A DNA stretch of 64,000 nt from Pseudopedobacter saltans DSM 12145 (GTDB lineage: Bacteria; Bacteroidota; Bacteroidia; Sphingobacteriales; Sphingobacteriaceae). Under the pieces are notes generated by a model. The model was not told where the DNA came from, made no database searches, and was given only the letters and a program-made list of their open reading frames with translations. Shown here one piece after another: positions 26,672-36,380 of this stretch (positions are counted from its first letter, which is position 1; each line of letters begins with the position of its first letter). The stretch spans positions 2,666,001 to 2,730,000 of the forward strand of contig NC_015177.1 in NCBI RefSeq assembly GCF_000190735.1. Direction: 5' to 3'. Position numbers and translations under genes: made by a program.

Positions 26672-27886
26672 ATGTCCAACATAGCTATTAAAGCAGAAAA
26701 CCTCTCCAAAGCCTACCAACTCGGCCAGATAGGCACCGGAACCATCAGTCGTGATCTTGAACGCTGGTATGCCCGCGTACGCGGCAAAGAAGATCCTTTT
26801 TTGAAGATTGGCGAAACCAACGACCGTACGAGCAAAGGCAGTTCCGATATCGTATGGTCTTTAAAAGATATCAATTTCGAGATTGAACAGGGTGATGCCG
26901 TAGGTATTATAGGCCGTAACGGTGCCGGTAAATCTACTTTATTAAAGGTATTAAGCCGGGTGACCTCCCCTACTACGGGTCGTATTACAGGCAAGGGACG
27001 TATTGCTTCTTTACTAGAAGTAGGTACAGGATTTCACCCAGAATTGACTGGCAGGGAAAATATCTATTTAAATGGCACAATTTTGGGTATGCGAAAAAAA
27101 GAAATTACCCGGAAATTTGACGAAATTGTAGATTTCGCCGGGGTAGAACGCTATATCGATACTCCTGTTAAACGTTATTCTTCTGGAATGTATGTACGTT
27201 TGGCTTTCGCAGTGGCTGCGCATCTGGAATCCGAAATTTTAATTGTAGATGAGGTATTAGCCGTGGGTGATGCCGAGTTTCAAAAGAAATGTTTGGGAAA
27301 GATGGGGGAAGTGAGTAAGGGCGAAGGGAGGACGGTGTTGTTTGTGAGTCATAATATGGGGAGTGTAAAACAATTATGCGAAAAGGCTATTTTATTAGAA
27401 TACGGAAACATTAAAGGATATGAGAACTCCACAAAAATAGTAGAAAAATACCTATCAGATAGAAACACATCTACGAATAAAAAACAATACGATGATTTCC
27501 TAACATATATAGAAATTAACCAACATAGCAGTCACATAAGAATTGACGCAGAATATAAGAGTAAAATCAAATTAGACATTCCACATTTAGGATTTATCAT
27601 AAAAAACTCAGAGGGTACCCCTATATTCGCCTCTAACCCTACCTTAGCAAATCTTTCTATTAATCAATCCAATCCATATCATGGAAAAATACACGTGGAC
27701 ATTACAGAGCCTAAATTAATAGACGGAGTATACAACCTATCTATATGGTTTGGAGACAGCAAACAAAATTTCATAGAAGACATAGACGCTCTATCTTTTG
27801 AAATAATAGGTATGACGGAGAACAAACAATACAACCAATCGTTAACTGGAAATATTAGCCCCAACACCAACTGGATTTTTAAATAA
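26672..27886 (+). CDS. Wzt-type ABC transporter ATPase with C-terminal substrate domain
   Basis: The ATP-binding half of the polysaccharide exporter. The 404 residues hold an NBD (about 1-240): Walker A GRNGAGKST (about 89-97), the signature region YSSGMYVRLAF and Walker B ILIVDEVLAVGD, with the switch His in FVSHNMGS. A variable C-terminal domain (about 270-404), of the type that recognises the glycan end, follows. The base composition becomes clearly more AT-rich after about 27365, near the end of the NBD, which suggests recombination inside the gene. The methyltransferase gene overlaps its stop by 1 bp. Confidence 0.93.
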   Translation: MSNIAIKAENLSKAYQLGQIGTGTISRDLERWYARVRGKEDPFLKIGETNDRTSKGSSDIVWSLKDINFEIEQGDAVGIIGRNGAGKSTLLKVLSRVTSPTTGRITGKGRIASLLEVGTGFHPELTGRENIYLNGTILGMRKKEITRKFDEIVDFAGVERYIDTPVKRYSSGMYVRLAFAVAAHLESEILIVDEVLAVGDAEFQKKCLGKMGEVSKGEGRTVLFVSHNMGSVKQLCEKAILLEYGNIKGYENSTKIVEKYLSDRNTSTNKKQYDDFLTYIEINQHSSHIRIDAEYKSKIKLDIPHLGFIIKNSEGTPIFASNPTLANLSINQSNPYHGKIHVDITEPKLIDGVYNLSIWFGDSKQNFIEDIDALSFEIIGMTENKQYNQSLTGNISPNTNWIFK

Positions 27887-28596
27887 TGATTGATTATATA
27901 CATACCGAAGAAATTCACAACACGAAAGCTGCTCGGGCATTTTTACCTTTTTTATATGAGTATCTAAAACCTACCAGTGCTATTGACATTGGGTGTGGTT
28001 TGGGAACCTGGTTACAAGTATTGAAAGAAAATGGTACTTCCGAAATATTAGGAGTAGATGGGGATCATGTCGATAAGTCGAAACTTAAGATTTTTCAAAA
28101 TGAATTTCTCGCTCACGATTTATGTGTTCCACTGATTCTAAACAAAAAATATGATTTATCAATCTGTCTAGAAGTCGCTGAGCACTTACCGGAAGAAAAA
28201 GCTGAAATAATCATAGATACGCTGACAAATTCAGCCGACACGATTTTGTTTTCTGCAGCCTTACCTTTTCAGGGTGGACAGAACCATATTAACGAACAAC
28301 CATTTGCTTACTGGGTCACCAAGTTTAATAAAAGAGGTTTTATCGTCAAAGATGTTTTCAGGCAAAAAATATGGGACAATCCAGAAATTGAATGGTGGTA
28401 TAAACAAAATATGTTTCTGATAGTCAAATCTAACGAGAAGCAAGATATAATAGCAGACTACTATCACCCTGAAAGGTATTTACAGATTATACATGAAAGG
28501 AGCAGATTAAACAGGCAATACTTTAATATTATACAGGGCAAAATCCAAGCCTTAACAGCACTTAAAATTTTAATAAAGTCTCTTATTAGATGGTAG
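27886..28596 (+). CDS. SAM-dependent methyltransferase
   Basis: A 236-residue class I methyltransferase. Motif I SAIDIGCGLGTW lies near residues 32-44, then LGVDGDHVDKS (motif II, the acidic residue that binds the SAM ribose) and LSICLEVAEHLPEE (motif IV). Directly after wzt, it may cap or modify the glycan, possibly as the chain-end methylation that some Wzt C-terminal domains read; this is an inference from position. It overlaps the next GT by 7 bp. Confidence 0.85.
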   Translation: MIDYIHTEEIHNTKAARAFLPFLYEYLKPTSAIDIGCGLGTWLQVLKENGTSEILGVDGDHVDKSKLKIFQNEFLAHDLCVPLILNKKYDLSICLEVAEHLPEEKAEIIIDTLTNSADTILFSAALPFQGGQNHINEQPFAYWVTKFNKRGFIVKDVFRQKIWDNPEIEWWYKQNMFLIVKSNEKQDIIADYYHPERYLQIIHERSRLNRQYFNIIQGKIQALTALKILIKSLIRW

Positions 28597-29549
28597 CAGA
28601 AGGAATATCTATCATTATATGTTGCTATAACAGCGCAGAACGGTTACCAGAAACCATTAAACATATTGGACTACAAAAGATCTCAGATAATATTTCTTGG
28701 GAAGTTATTATAGTTAATAACAATTCAATAGATAATACTAGAGAAATTGCAGAAAAAGAATGTCAAAAACACCAAATATTATACTCGATTGTCGATGAAC
28801 CCCAGGCAGGGCTTAGCCACGCTAGAAATAAGGGTATAAAAAGTGCCAATTATGAATATATTATTTTTTGCGATGACGATAACTGGTTACAGAAAGATTA
28901 TTTACAAATAGCATACAACATTATATCTGTAAATAGAGAAATAGGAGCCCTCGGCGGAACAGGTATAGCTGTATCAGACATTGAACTTCCCTACTGGTTC
29001 GCTGACTTCCACAGAGGCTACGCTGTAGGTAAGCAAGGCATAAAAACTGGAGATATATCCTATAGAAAATTTTTATGGGGTGCAGGTATGGTATGCAGAA
29101 AATCTGCCTTATTAGAGGCTTATTCCAAAGTACCTTCTCTCCTAACTGATAGAAAAGGTAAAGAACTAAGTTCAGGAGGAGACTCTGAACTTTCTGTACG
29201 ATTATTATTGCTAGGCTATATATTATACTATTCAGAAGATTTAGTTTTTAAACATTATATCCCTTCTAACAGATTAACCATAGAATACAGAGAAAGGTTA
29301 TTTAAAGGTCATAGAGAATCAAATAAAATATTATATTCTTATTTTAAAAAAGCAGATATATTTAGGTTGACAAGAAAAGAAAAAATCAAACTATTTTTTT
29401 CCAGTCATATCCGGCTTTTTCTTTCTTATATATTTAAGCTAAAAAAATGGAATGCAGCTCATGAAAATCTGGTAATATATTATTTAAGAGGATTTAGCTA
29501 TCTTCCGATTACTAAAGAGCAAAGATTGATTAATCAAATCGAGAAATAA
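28590..29549 (+). CDS. family 2 glycosyltransferase
   Basis: A 319-residue GT-A transferase. The pattern is ISIIICCYNSAERLPETIKH, then EVIIVNNNSIDNTREIA, GLSHARNKGIKSA and the metal-binding FCDDDNW near residue 95. A basic C-terminal helix region (about 255-290) may contact the membrane. It overlaps the methyltransferase gene by 7 bp, so the two are translationally coupled. Donor and acceptor cannot be told. Confidence 0.9.
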   Translation: MVAEGISIIICCYNSAERLPETIKHIGLQKISDNISWEVIIVNNNSIDNTREIAEKECQKHQILYSIVDEPQAGLSHARNKGIKSANYEYIIFCDDDNWLQKDYLQIAYNIISVNREIGALGGTGIAVSDIELPYWFADFHRGYAVGKQGIKTGDISYRKFLWGAGMVCRKSALLEAYSKVPSLLTDRKGKELSSGGDSELSVRLLLLGYILYYSEDLVFKHYIPSNRLTIEYRERLFKGHRESNKILYSYFKKADIFRLTRKEKIKLFFSSHIRLFLSYIFKLKKWNAAHENLVIYYLRGFSYLPITKEQRLINQIEK

Positions 29550-29555
29550 TCTTCT

Positions 29556-30422
29556 ATGTCTTTCTTCCCAAAGATATCTATTGTAACACCAAACTATAAT
29601 CAGGAAAAACACCTAGAACAAACTATTCTTTCTGTCATTAATCAGGGATATCCAAACTTAGAATATATTATTATTGACGGAGGAAGTACTGATAATAGTT
29701 TAGATATCATTCATAAATACAGCGAGCTATTAACTTATTGGGTAAGTGAAAAGGACAAAGGGATGTATGATGCTCTTCAGAAAGGTTTTAACCAATGTAC
29801 GGGTGATATTATGGGTTGGATAAATTCTGACGATTTCCTGTTACCAAATTCACTTTTTGTGATTGCTAAAATATTCAATGAACATAAAAATATAAAATGG
29901 TTAACTGGTTCTTCAACCAGTTGTAATGAGAATAATCAATTTGTTGTTTCTCAAAGCCCTAGAATTTGGTCTAAGTTCCATTTTTATTTAGACGATTATC
30001 AATGGATTTCTCAGGAATCTACTTTTTGGAAAAAAGAACTTTGGTATAAATCAGGGGCCTATATAGAAACTAGCCTCCATTATGCAGGTGATTTTGAGCT
30101 CTGGCTCAGGTTTTTCAGGCATGAAAAATTATATTCTGTAATTGCTCCATTTGGATGTTTTAGGTTTAGAAAATACAACCAGATAAGTTTAAATTATATA
30201 AAGGAATATCATAAAGAAGCAAGAGGATTAATTAGTAAAGAGCTCGTTAATAAAAGTAAGTTCGATTTATATTTTTTAAAAATATACAATAGACTTACAA
30301 AACCCAGAACTGCATTTTTTAAAAATGTTCCTTTTCTAAAAAGTATATATTACAAAATCATGGACTTTCCTCTCCTATTACGATACAACAGAGCAACAGA
30401 CTCGTTTGATTATTATAAATAA
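29556..30422 (+). CDS. family 2 glycosyltransferase
   Basis: A 288-residue GT-A transferase starting ISIVTPNYNQEKHLEQTILS, followed by YIIIDGGSTDNSLDII, GMYDALQKGFNQCTGDIMGW and INSDDF (DxD-like, near residue 95). The 'MYDALQKGF' motif places it with the WcaA-like subgroup seen three other times in this locus. It starts 6 bp after the previous stop. Confidence 0.9.
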   Translation: MSFFPKISIVTPNYNQEKHLEQTILSVINQGYPNLEYIIIDGGSTDNSLDIIHKYSELLTYWVSEKDKGMYDALQKGFNQCTGDIMGWINSDDFLLPNSLFVIAKIFNEHKNIKWLTGSSTSCNENNQFVVSQSPRIWSKFHFYLDDYQWISQESTFWKKELWYKSGAYIETSLHYAGDFELWLRFFRHEKLYSVIAPFGCFRFRKYNQISLNYIKEYHKEARGLISKELVNKSKFDLYFLKIYNRLTKPRTAFFKNVPFLKSIYYKIMDFPLLLRYNRATDSFDYYK

Positions 30423-30428
30423 GCAACT

Positions 30429-31151
30429 TTGTTTTCCATTATAATCCCTACGTACAATAGCGAGAAGACAATACATAGAGCAATCAAAAGCTGTATCAAC
30501 CAATCTTTTAAAGATTTCGAAGTAATAGTAATAGATAATCTCTCTACGGATAACACAATAAATCTAATAACTTCGTTTGACGACAAGCGAATTAGTGTTT
30601 TTTCACAAGCGGATATAGGTATTTACGATGCAATGAACAAGGGTATTTTAAAATCTGCAGGTGAATGGTTATTATTTCTGGGAAGTGACGATCAGCTATT
30701 TAATTCTAATACACTGGCTCTGGTGTGGGAAACTATTCTTAAAGCACCACGATCAAAACTTATATATGGTGATGTTATGAAGAGCGATGGTACATTGAGA
30801 AGCTATAGTAATTACAACTACATTAAACTGTTACGTACCTGCATCTGTCATCAATCAATTTATTATCATAAAAGCCTTTTTATAAATATAAAATACGATA
30901 CAAACTATAAAATATGCGCAGACTGGGATTTTAACTTAAAAGTTTTCAGAAAAAAAAACCACCCGACTTATATTAATACACCGCTATCTATATTTAATTT
31001 AAGCGGTATAAGTTCAAACTGGAGTAAACATCCCGAGTACCTTCAAAATTTTGCTAATAACAAAACAGCTGCTATAAGATACAGAGGGTATATATATATA
31101 GCATATTATTATTTTTACAGGCTAATTGAAGCTCTTAAAAACAATAGATGA
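30429..31151 (+). CDS. family 2 glycosyltransferase, TTG start
   Basis: A 240-residue GT-A transferase. TTG at 30429 is the only start that keeps the opening strand FSIIIPTYNSEKTI, since no ATG precedes it in frame after the previous stop 6 bp upstream. The motifs VIVIDNLSTDNTINLI, GIYDAMNKGILKSAGEW and LGSDDQ follow. It closely resembles the protein at 32010 over the first 100 residues, so the two are probable paralogues. It overlaps the next gene by 4 bp. Confidence 0.88.
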   Translation: MFSIIIPTYNSEKTIHRAIKSCINQSFKDFEVIVIDNLSTDNTINLITSFDDKRISVFSQADIGIYDAMNKGILKSAGEWLLFLGSDDQLFNSNTLALVWETILKAPRSKLIYGDVMKSDGTLRSYSNYNYIKLLRTCICHQSIYYHKSLFINIKYDTNYKICADWDFNLKVFRKKNHPTYINTPLSIFNLSGISSNWSKHPEYLQNFANNKTAAIRYRGYIYIAYYYFYRLIEALKNNR

Positions 31152-31936
31152 TGGATCTTTCTGTTATTATTCCTTGTTTTAACTCCGGAACTTATTTAAC
31201 TGAAGCTATTGCAAGTATAGAAACTTATGAAGGCAGATACAAAATAGAAGTAATCATTATAGATGATGGTTCTACGGAACATAGAACCCTGGGTTTACTC
31301 AACCAATACCGAAAAAAACTTACAGTTTTAGAACAAGCCAATAAAGGTCCCGGAGCCGCTAGAAACGCCGGCTGCAAAATAGCCAAAGGGAAATATCTGC
31401 TATTTCTGGACAGTGACAACAAACTGTCTAACAATTATATCCATAAAACGCTGGATTATCTTTACGATAATCTAGACATAGATGTTTTATATACAAATGT
31501 AATTTTCTTTGATAGTAATGAAAGCCGGTTTAAACCTGATGTCTTTGACATTGAAAAAATACTTGATAAAAATTACATAGACACATGTGCTGTCGTAAAA
31601 AAAGATTTCTTTGAGAAAATCGGAGGGTTTGATGAAAATAAAGTGCTTATAGGAAGAGAGGATTGGGAATTGTGGATACGTTGTTATAGCAATGGTGCAA
31701 GGTTTCATTTCCTTAACGAACCATTATATTATTACAGAATAAGAAAAAGGTCACTTTCTACTTATAACTCCATTGAGCAGCGAGACTTTCAATCATACTC
31801 ATACATTGTTAACAAGAACATTTATCTATTTAGAAAATGTTATAAAGAAACATTACAAAAAAGCCTGGAGTACTCTTACGATAAAAACAGACCACTACGT
31901 TCTTTAATAAAATATCTGTGGTATAAATTAATATAA
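31148..31936 (+). CDS. family 2 glycosyltransferase
   Basis: A 262-residue GT-A transferase: LSVIIPCFNSGTYLTEAIAS, VIIIDDGSTEHRTL, GPGAARNAGCKIAKGKYLLF and the metal-binding LDSDNK near residue 92, where the usual second Asp is replaced by Asn. It begins with two ATG codons in a row, and I use the first, which overlaps the previous stop. It is followed by a 73-bp gap before the next gene, the widest in this run. Confidence 0.9.
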   Translation: MMDLSVIIPCFNSGTYLTEAIASIETYEGRYKIEVIIIDDGSTEHRTLGLLNQYRKKLTVLEQANKGPGAARNAGCKIAKGKYLLFLDSDNKLSNNYIHKTLDYLYDNLDIDVLYTNVIFFDSNESRFKPDVFDIEKILDKNYIDTCAVVKKDFFEKIGGFDENKVLIGREDWELWIRCYSNGARFHFLNEPLYYYRIRKRSLSTYNSIEQRDFQSYSYIVNKNIYLFRKCYKETLQKSLEYSYDKNRPLRSLIKYLWYKLI

Positions 31937-32009
31937 CCCCATATCATAGTTATAGTTTACTAAGCATTAATATCCATATTTTTCCTGTTGAATTAAACTA
32001 CAAATTAGG

Positions 32010-32855
32010 ATGCCTTTATTTTCAATAATAATCCCAACCTACAATTCAGAACTTTTTTTACATTCTGCTATTGATAGTGTTTTAAAACAAACTTATAGTG
32101 ATTTTGAAATACTTATAATAGACGGAGCATCTCTAGATAATACACTAAACGTAGCTAACAGTTTCAATGATAATCGTATTAAAATATATTCAGAAAAAGA
32201 TAAAGGTATTTATGATGCCATGAACAAAGGGATTCAAAAATCAAATGGAGAGTGGCTATATTTTTTAGGGAGCGATGACAAACTATATGACACTGAGGTA
32301 TTAGCTGATGTTAAAAGTAATATAAAATCAACAAATAGTTTTATCTATGGAAACGTAAAAATAATTAGTGATACAAATTGGGCAAAAAAAGGAGAATTAT
32401 ATGATGGCAAATTCGATATGAAGAAGCTTTTTAAAAAAAATATTTCACATCAGGCCATATTTTACAATAGAAATACTTTTGTCAAGTTTGGAGTTTTCAA
32501 TATCGACTATAAAATATGTGCAGATTTCGATTATAATCTAAAGATATTTTCAAACTCAACTCCACAATATATAAACAGGACTATAGCATATTTTAGCGGA
32601 GGAGGAATAAGCACAACCGGTGTAGATGAAGCCTTTTCTAATGATTTCGCATCAAATATAATCCACTATCATAAAAACATAATATATCTATCATTATTTA
32701 GCACTTTTGAAGTACAGATCCTAAAGCAAGCAAAAAAACACTTGATTAAAAAAAAAACATTAGTTGGGGTTTATCTTTATCTTGTGGGAATATACTTTAA
32801 AACCCGCAGACACTTCAAACAAACTTTCGGATTTTTCAATGCCAGAAAAAATTAG
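32010..32855 (+). CDS. family 2 glycosyltransferase
   Basis: A 281-residue GT-A transferase, paralogous to that at 30429: LFSIIIPTYNSELFLHSAID, ILIIDGASLDNTLNVA, GIYDAMNKGIQKSNGEW and FLGSDDKLYD. The region before it (31937-32009) is AT-rich and may carry an internal promoter, but no clear box is seen. The next gene starts inside its last 17 bp. Confidence 0.9.
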   Translation: MPLFSIIIPTYNSELFLHSAIDSVLKQTYSDFEILIIDGASLDNTLNVANSFNDNRIKIYSEKDKGIYDAMNKGIQKSNGEWLYFLGSDDKLYDTEVLADVKSNIKSTNSFIYGNVKIISDTNWAKKGELYDGKFDMKKLFKKNISHQAIFYNRNTFVKFGVFNIDYKICADFDYNLKIFSNSTPQYINRTIAYFSGGGISTTGVDEAFSNDFASNIIHYHKNIIYLSLFSTFEVQILKQAKKHLIKKKTLVGVYLYLVGIYFKTRRHFKQTFGFFNARKN

Positions 32856-33945
32856 ACCAATCGCTATACACCTACCTCAATTCCACCCATTCCCCGAGAA
32901 TGATGAATGGTGGGGTAAAGGCTTTACTGAATGGACGAATGTCACAAAAGCAAGACCATTATTTCAAGGTCATTATCAACCACATCTACCTGCCGACTTA
33001 GGTTTCTATGATTTACGCTTAGAAGAAGCAAGGTTAGCTCAAGAGGCATTAGCAAAAGAATATAACATCTATGGCTTTTGCTACTATCATTATTGGTTTA
33101 ATGGCAAAAGATTAATGAATGAGCCTATTGACAGAAAGTTAAATAACCCGAAAGAAGATTTACCTTTTATGCTATGCTGGGCTAACGAAAATTGGGCAAG
33201 AACCTGGGATGGGGCAGATCATGATATTTTAATACAACAGAACTATAATGAAGCGGATGATTTGGAACATATAAATTTTCTGTTAGAAATATTTGAAGAT
33301 AAAAGATACATCAGAATAAATAATAAACCCATAATTGTTATCTATAAATCGGCAGAATTACCAAATCCTAAAAAAACAATAGAAATATGGAGACAGAAAG
33401 CCTCTGAAAAAGGAATGGATCTCTATATCTGCAGAATGGACAGATGGAATACTGAAAACGGTCAGCACATTTTGGATACAGGATTTGACGCGTCTATAGA
33501 TTTCCAACCATTAAGCCCTTCTCTTAAAGAATATTTAAAAAAAAGTTATAAAAAACAAAATTTGGTAACCAGAGTATATGATAAGCTTAAAAAAATACTT
33601 TATAAAAAGAGAGTTAAACAACCTACAATTATAGACTACGCTAAGTTTACAGAATTTGATTCAAGTTTAGTAAATAAACCGTACAAATTATACCCTTGTG
33701 TTAGTCCGGGTTGGGACAATACAGCTAGAAAAAAGGAAAACGGTATTGTTTTCATTAATTCGACACCGACTAATTTTTATAATTGGACAAAAAAGAAAAT
33801 AAAAAAATTCCAGCCTTACTCTAAAGAAGAAAACCTTCTCTTTATTAATGCATGGAATGAATGGGCAGAAGGAAACCATCTCGAACCCTGTAATAAAAAT
33901 GGTTTGGGGTATTTAAAAGCACTTAAAAAAGCATTAGATGAATAA
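32839..33945 (+). CDS. WbsX/GH99-like protein
   Basis: A 368-residue protein of the WbsX family, found in polysaccharide loci and distantly related to GH99 endomannosidases. Visible patterns are IAIHLPQFHPFPENDEWWGKG, FTEWTNV, YGFCYYHYWFNGKRL, CWANENWARTWDG and the C-terminal NAWNEWAEGNHLEP. I chose ATG 32839 (MPEKIRPIAIH) over the upstream frame opening at 32764, since that extension is only read-through of the previous gene. Whether it cuts or transfers sugars is not known. Confidence 0.88.
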   Translation: MPEKIRPIAIHLPQFHPFPENDEWWGKGFTEWTNVTKARPLFQGHYQPHLPADLGFYDLRLEEARLAQEALAKEYNIYGFCYYHYWFNGKRLMNEPIDRKLNNPKEDLPFMLCWANENWARTWDGADHDILIQQNYNEADDLEHINFLLEIFEDKRYIRINNKPIIVIYKSAELPNPKKTIEIWRQKASEKGMDLYICRMDRWNTENGQHILDTGFDASIDFQPLSPSLKEYLKKSYKKQNLVTRVYDKLKKILYKKRVKQPTIIDYAKFTEFDSSLVNKPYKLYPCVSPGWDNTARKKENGIVFINSTPTNFYNWTKKKIKKFQPYSKEENLLFINAWNEWAEGNHLEPCNKNGLGYLKALKKALDE

Positions 33946-34843
33946 CGGAGTTGTTAGAGTTCTTTCTATAATAGTAACCTATAATGCTTTACGGAATAAC
34001 TGGATTGAAAAGTGTGTTAGCTCATTGCTGAGTTCAAACTTTAAAACTGATATAATCATTATAGATAATGCATCAACAGACAATACCACAAGGTATATTG
34101 AGCAAAACTATTCTTCTGTTAAGCTAATAAAATCCGAGAAAAACTTAGGTTTTGGCCAAGCAAATAGTGTTGGCCTAAAAAAATGCTTAGCTGAAAATTA
34201 CAACTATGCTTTTTTACTAAATCAAGACGCATGGGTGGAAGAGGATACCTTAGAAAAACTTATTAAGGTATCTGAGAACAACACAAATTATGGGATTATC
34301 AGTCCCATTCATTTAAATGGAGAGGGCAATGCGTTAGACTTTAATTTCTCAAATTACATTATCCCTAACAATTGTAAAGGTTTTTTTTCAGACATCTTTC
34401 TAAACAAACAAAAAGAGATTTATGAGGTAAAGTTTGTAAATGCAGCAGCCTGGCTAATTACAAAAGAGTGTATTGAAAAGGTTGGAGGATTTTCTCCTAT
34501 TTTTTACCATTATGGAGAAGATGAGAATTACTGTCATAGGGCTTTATACCACCAGTTAAGGATTGGTGTAACTCCAGGAACAGTTATATATCACGACAGA
34601 GAAAATAGAGTAGAGTTTTCATCTCCTCAAAAACAATGGAATAATACTGTAAGAGCTTTTAATATTCATTACGCCAATCCAAACAACAAAACCTCCATAT
34701 TAAAATACTATATTACATTATTGAAAATATCCATCACCCCCCCTTTTTTATTCAAGAAATTTATTCAACATATACTCTCGTTTAATCCCTTTTATTTTTC
34801 AAAAGTGAAGAATGAGTCAAAAAAAATAAAAGTATTTTTATAA
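33938..34843 (+). CDS. family 2 glycosyltransferase, rhamnosyltransferase-like
   Basis: A 301-residue GT-A transferase of the WbbL-like group: VLSIIVTYNALRNNWIEKCV, IIIIDNASTDNTTRYIE, NLGFGQANSVGLKKC and the LLNQDAWVEEDTLEKL region where the DxD motif is relaxed to NQDA. The C-terminal half has a YGEDENYCHRALYH segment with the catalytic-type acidic residues. It overlaps the previous gene by 8 bp and shares one base with the next (TAATG). A rhamnose donor is plausible from the subgroup but unproven. Confidence 0.88.
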   Translation: MNNGVVRVLSIIVTYNALRNNWIEKCVSSLLSSNFKTDIIIIDNASTDNTTRYIEQNYSSVKLIKSEKNLGFGQANSVGLKKCLAENYNYAFLLNQDAWVEEDTLEKLIKVSENNTNYGIISPIHLNGEGNALDFNFSNYIIPNNCKGFFSDIFLNKQKEIYEVKFVNAAAWLITKECIEKVGGFSPIFYHYGEDENYCHRALYHQLRIGVTPGTVIYHDRENRVEFSSPQKQWNNTVRAFNIHYANPNNKTSILKYYITLLKISITPPFLFKKFIQHILSFNPFYFSKVKNESKKIKVFL

Positions 34844-35808
34844 TGGAAAAAAAATTACAAGTTTCCATAATTATCCCTTGTTACAATTCCGAAAAATACG
34901 TTACAGAAACTCTTGATTCCGTCATTGAGCAAACGTATGAAATTTGGGAATGTATTATTGTAGACGACCATTCCACAGATAATACTTGGAGGATTTTGGA
35001 GGATTATCAATATAAATATCCAGATAAAATCTTTTTATATAAAAATCCAAGAAAAGGAGCATGTGCCGCCAGAAATATTGGAATGGAAAAGTCTAAAGGA
35101 GAATATTTAAAATTTCTGGATAGCGATGATATCCTGTTTGATAAAAATATAATAAAAAAACAAATTGAGTTCCTACAAAAAACACAAGCAGATATAGCAC
35201 ATGGAATTGAGATTCACTACAATAATGTATTTGAGATTAATAATATTATAAAAAAAAGGGGGGGAATTATCTCCTTAAAGAAAGTAAATAGCTTTTTTAA
35301 AAACTTCCCAATTACTTCTAACTTTATCGCAAGTAGAAAAAAGTTCTTTCCTCTTGAATGGGATGAATCATTAAGTTCTGGACAAGAATTTGACATTTTA
35401 TTTAGAGCATACACTAATGGGTTAAAATTTAGTTTTCAAAAAACTCCTTACTGTAAAATAAGAGCACATGGAGGTATCTATAGAATATCCAATATGGATA
35501 AATTTAATTTTTTTAACAATACAGTTTTTTTATATAAAAAATTAATTTCGCACCTGAATTGTGATAAAATTGAGGACAACACCGATTTAAAAAAAGAAAT
35601 AAAAAACCAATTAATTATACACAGAATAAATGCTATAAGGTTTAGTAATATTACAGCTTTTGAGGATTTCGGAAAAATTATAAATACACCGTCTCTTGCT
35701 CAAAGCCATGCATCTTTAACATATTGTATTCTTTATAAAATTAGTATTGTCAATAAAAATGTCAGCCTATTACTATATAAGATTCTAAACCGCCTGAGGC
35801 TTACTTAA
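34843..35808 (+). CDS. family 2 glycosyltransferase
   Basis: A 321-residue GT-A transferase: VSIIIPCYNSEKYVTETLDS, CIIVDDHSTDNTWRIL, GACAARNIGMEKSKGEYLKF and LDSDDI (DxD) near residue 95. Highly AT-rich with long A runs, as in its neighbours. It is coupled to the previous gene by a TAATG overlap and followed after 5 bp by an acetyltransferase. Confidence 0.9.
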   Translation: MEKKLQVSIIIPCYNSEKYVTETLDSVIEQTYEIWECIIVDDHSTDNTWRILEDYQYKYPDKIFLYKNPRKGACAARNIGMEKSKGEYLKFLDSDDILFDKNIIKKQIEFLQKTQADIAHGIEIHYNNVFEINNIIKKRGGIISLKKVNSFFKNFPITSNFIASRKKFFPLEWDESLSSGQEFDILFRAYTNGLKFSFQKTPYCKIRAHGGIYRISNMDKFNFFNNTVFLYKKLISHLNCDKIEDNTDLKKEIKNQLIIHRINAIRFSNITAFEDFGKIINTPSLAQSHASLTYCILYKISIVNKNVSLLLYKILNRLRLT

Positions 35809-35813
35809 TATCA

Positions 35814-36380
35814 ATGAAAAAATTAAGAAGTATATTTTTTAAAGCTATATTTAAGATTAGACATAATAATGCCCTTGCATTTATTTACTTAAAAGTTTTA
35901 AAACTATATGGGTTAGACAGTAAAAGTACTATACCATGTAGTACTAAATTCACCTGGCCCCATAAAGTTAAAATTGGTAAAAACACATATTTAGAACATG
36001 ATATTTTTTTCAAACACGATGGGCCTTATACTTCCGGAAACTCTATTTTAATTGGTAATAATGTCTTTATAGGAAATCATTGTGAGTTTAATATAGCTGC
36101 ATCTATTCTGATAGAAGACAATGTATTAATAGCATCGGGATGTAAATTTATAGATCACGATCATGGGATAGAATCTAACCAACTTATTAGAACACAACGT
36201 GGGCTTAATAAACCAATTACAATAGAGCAAGACGTATGGATAGGCTGTAACTCAGTGATATTAAAAGGGGTTAAAATAGGACATGGTACTATAATAGGAG
36301 CTGGTTCCATTGTGACGAAATCAATCCCTTCAAATGAAATATGGGCGGGCGTACCTGCTAAACTTATAAAAAAACGATGA
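35814..36380 (+). CDS. hexapeptide-repeat acyltransferase
   Basis: A 188-residue left-handed beta-helix acetyltransferase. The repeats run from about residue 50 (KIGKNTYLEHDIFF, ILIGNNVFIGNHCEF, ILIEDNVLIASGCKF), with the active-site His in KFIDHDHGI. It ends with WIGCNSVILKGVKIGHGTIIGAGSIVTKSIPSNEIWAGVPAKLI, given here only in its short parts. It likely O-acetylates a sugar of the locus glycan. Overlaps the next gene by ATGA. Confidence 0.9.
   Translation: MKKLRSIFFKAIFKIRHNNALAFIYLKVLKLYGLDSKSTIPCSTKFTWPHKVKIGKNTYLEHDIFFKHDGPYTSGNSILIGNNVFIGNHCEFNIAASILIEDNVLIASGCKFIDHDHGIESNQLIRTQRGLNKPITIEQDVWIGCNSVILKGVKIGHGTIIGAGSIVTKSIPSNEIWAGVPAKLIKKR

Noticed and set aside
32764-32838. N-terminal extension of the WbsX-like protein
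   Set aside because: The 25 extra residues are read-through within the upstream glycosyltransferase gene; the family start is MPEKIRPIAIHLPQFH at 32839.
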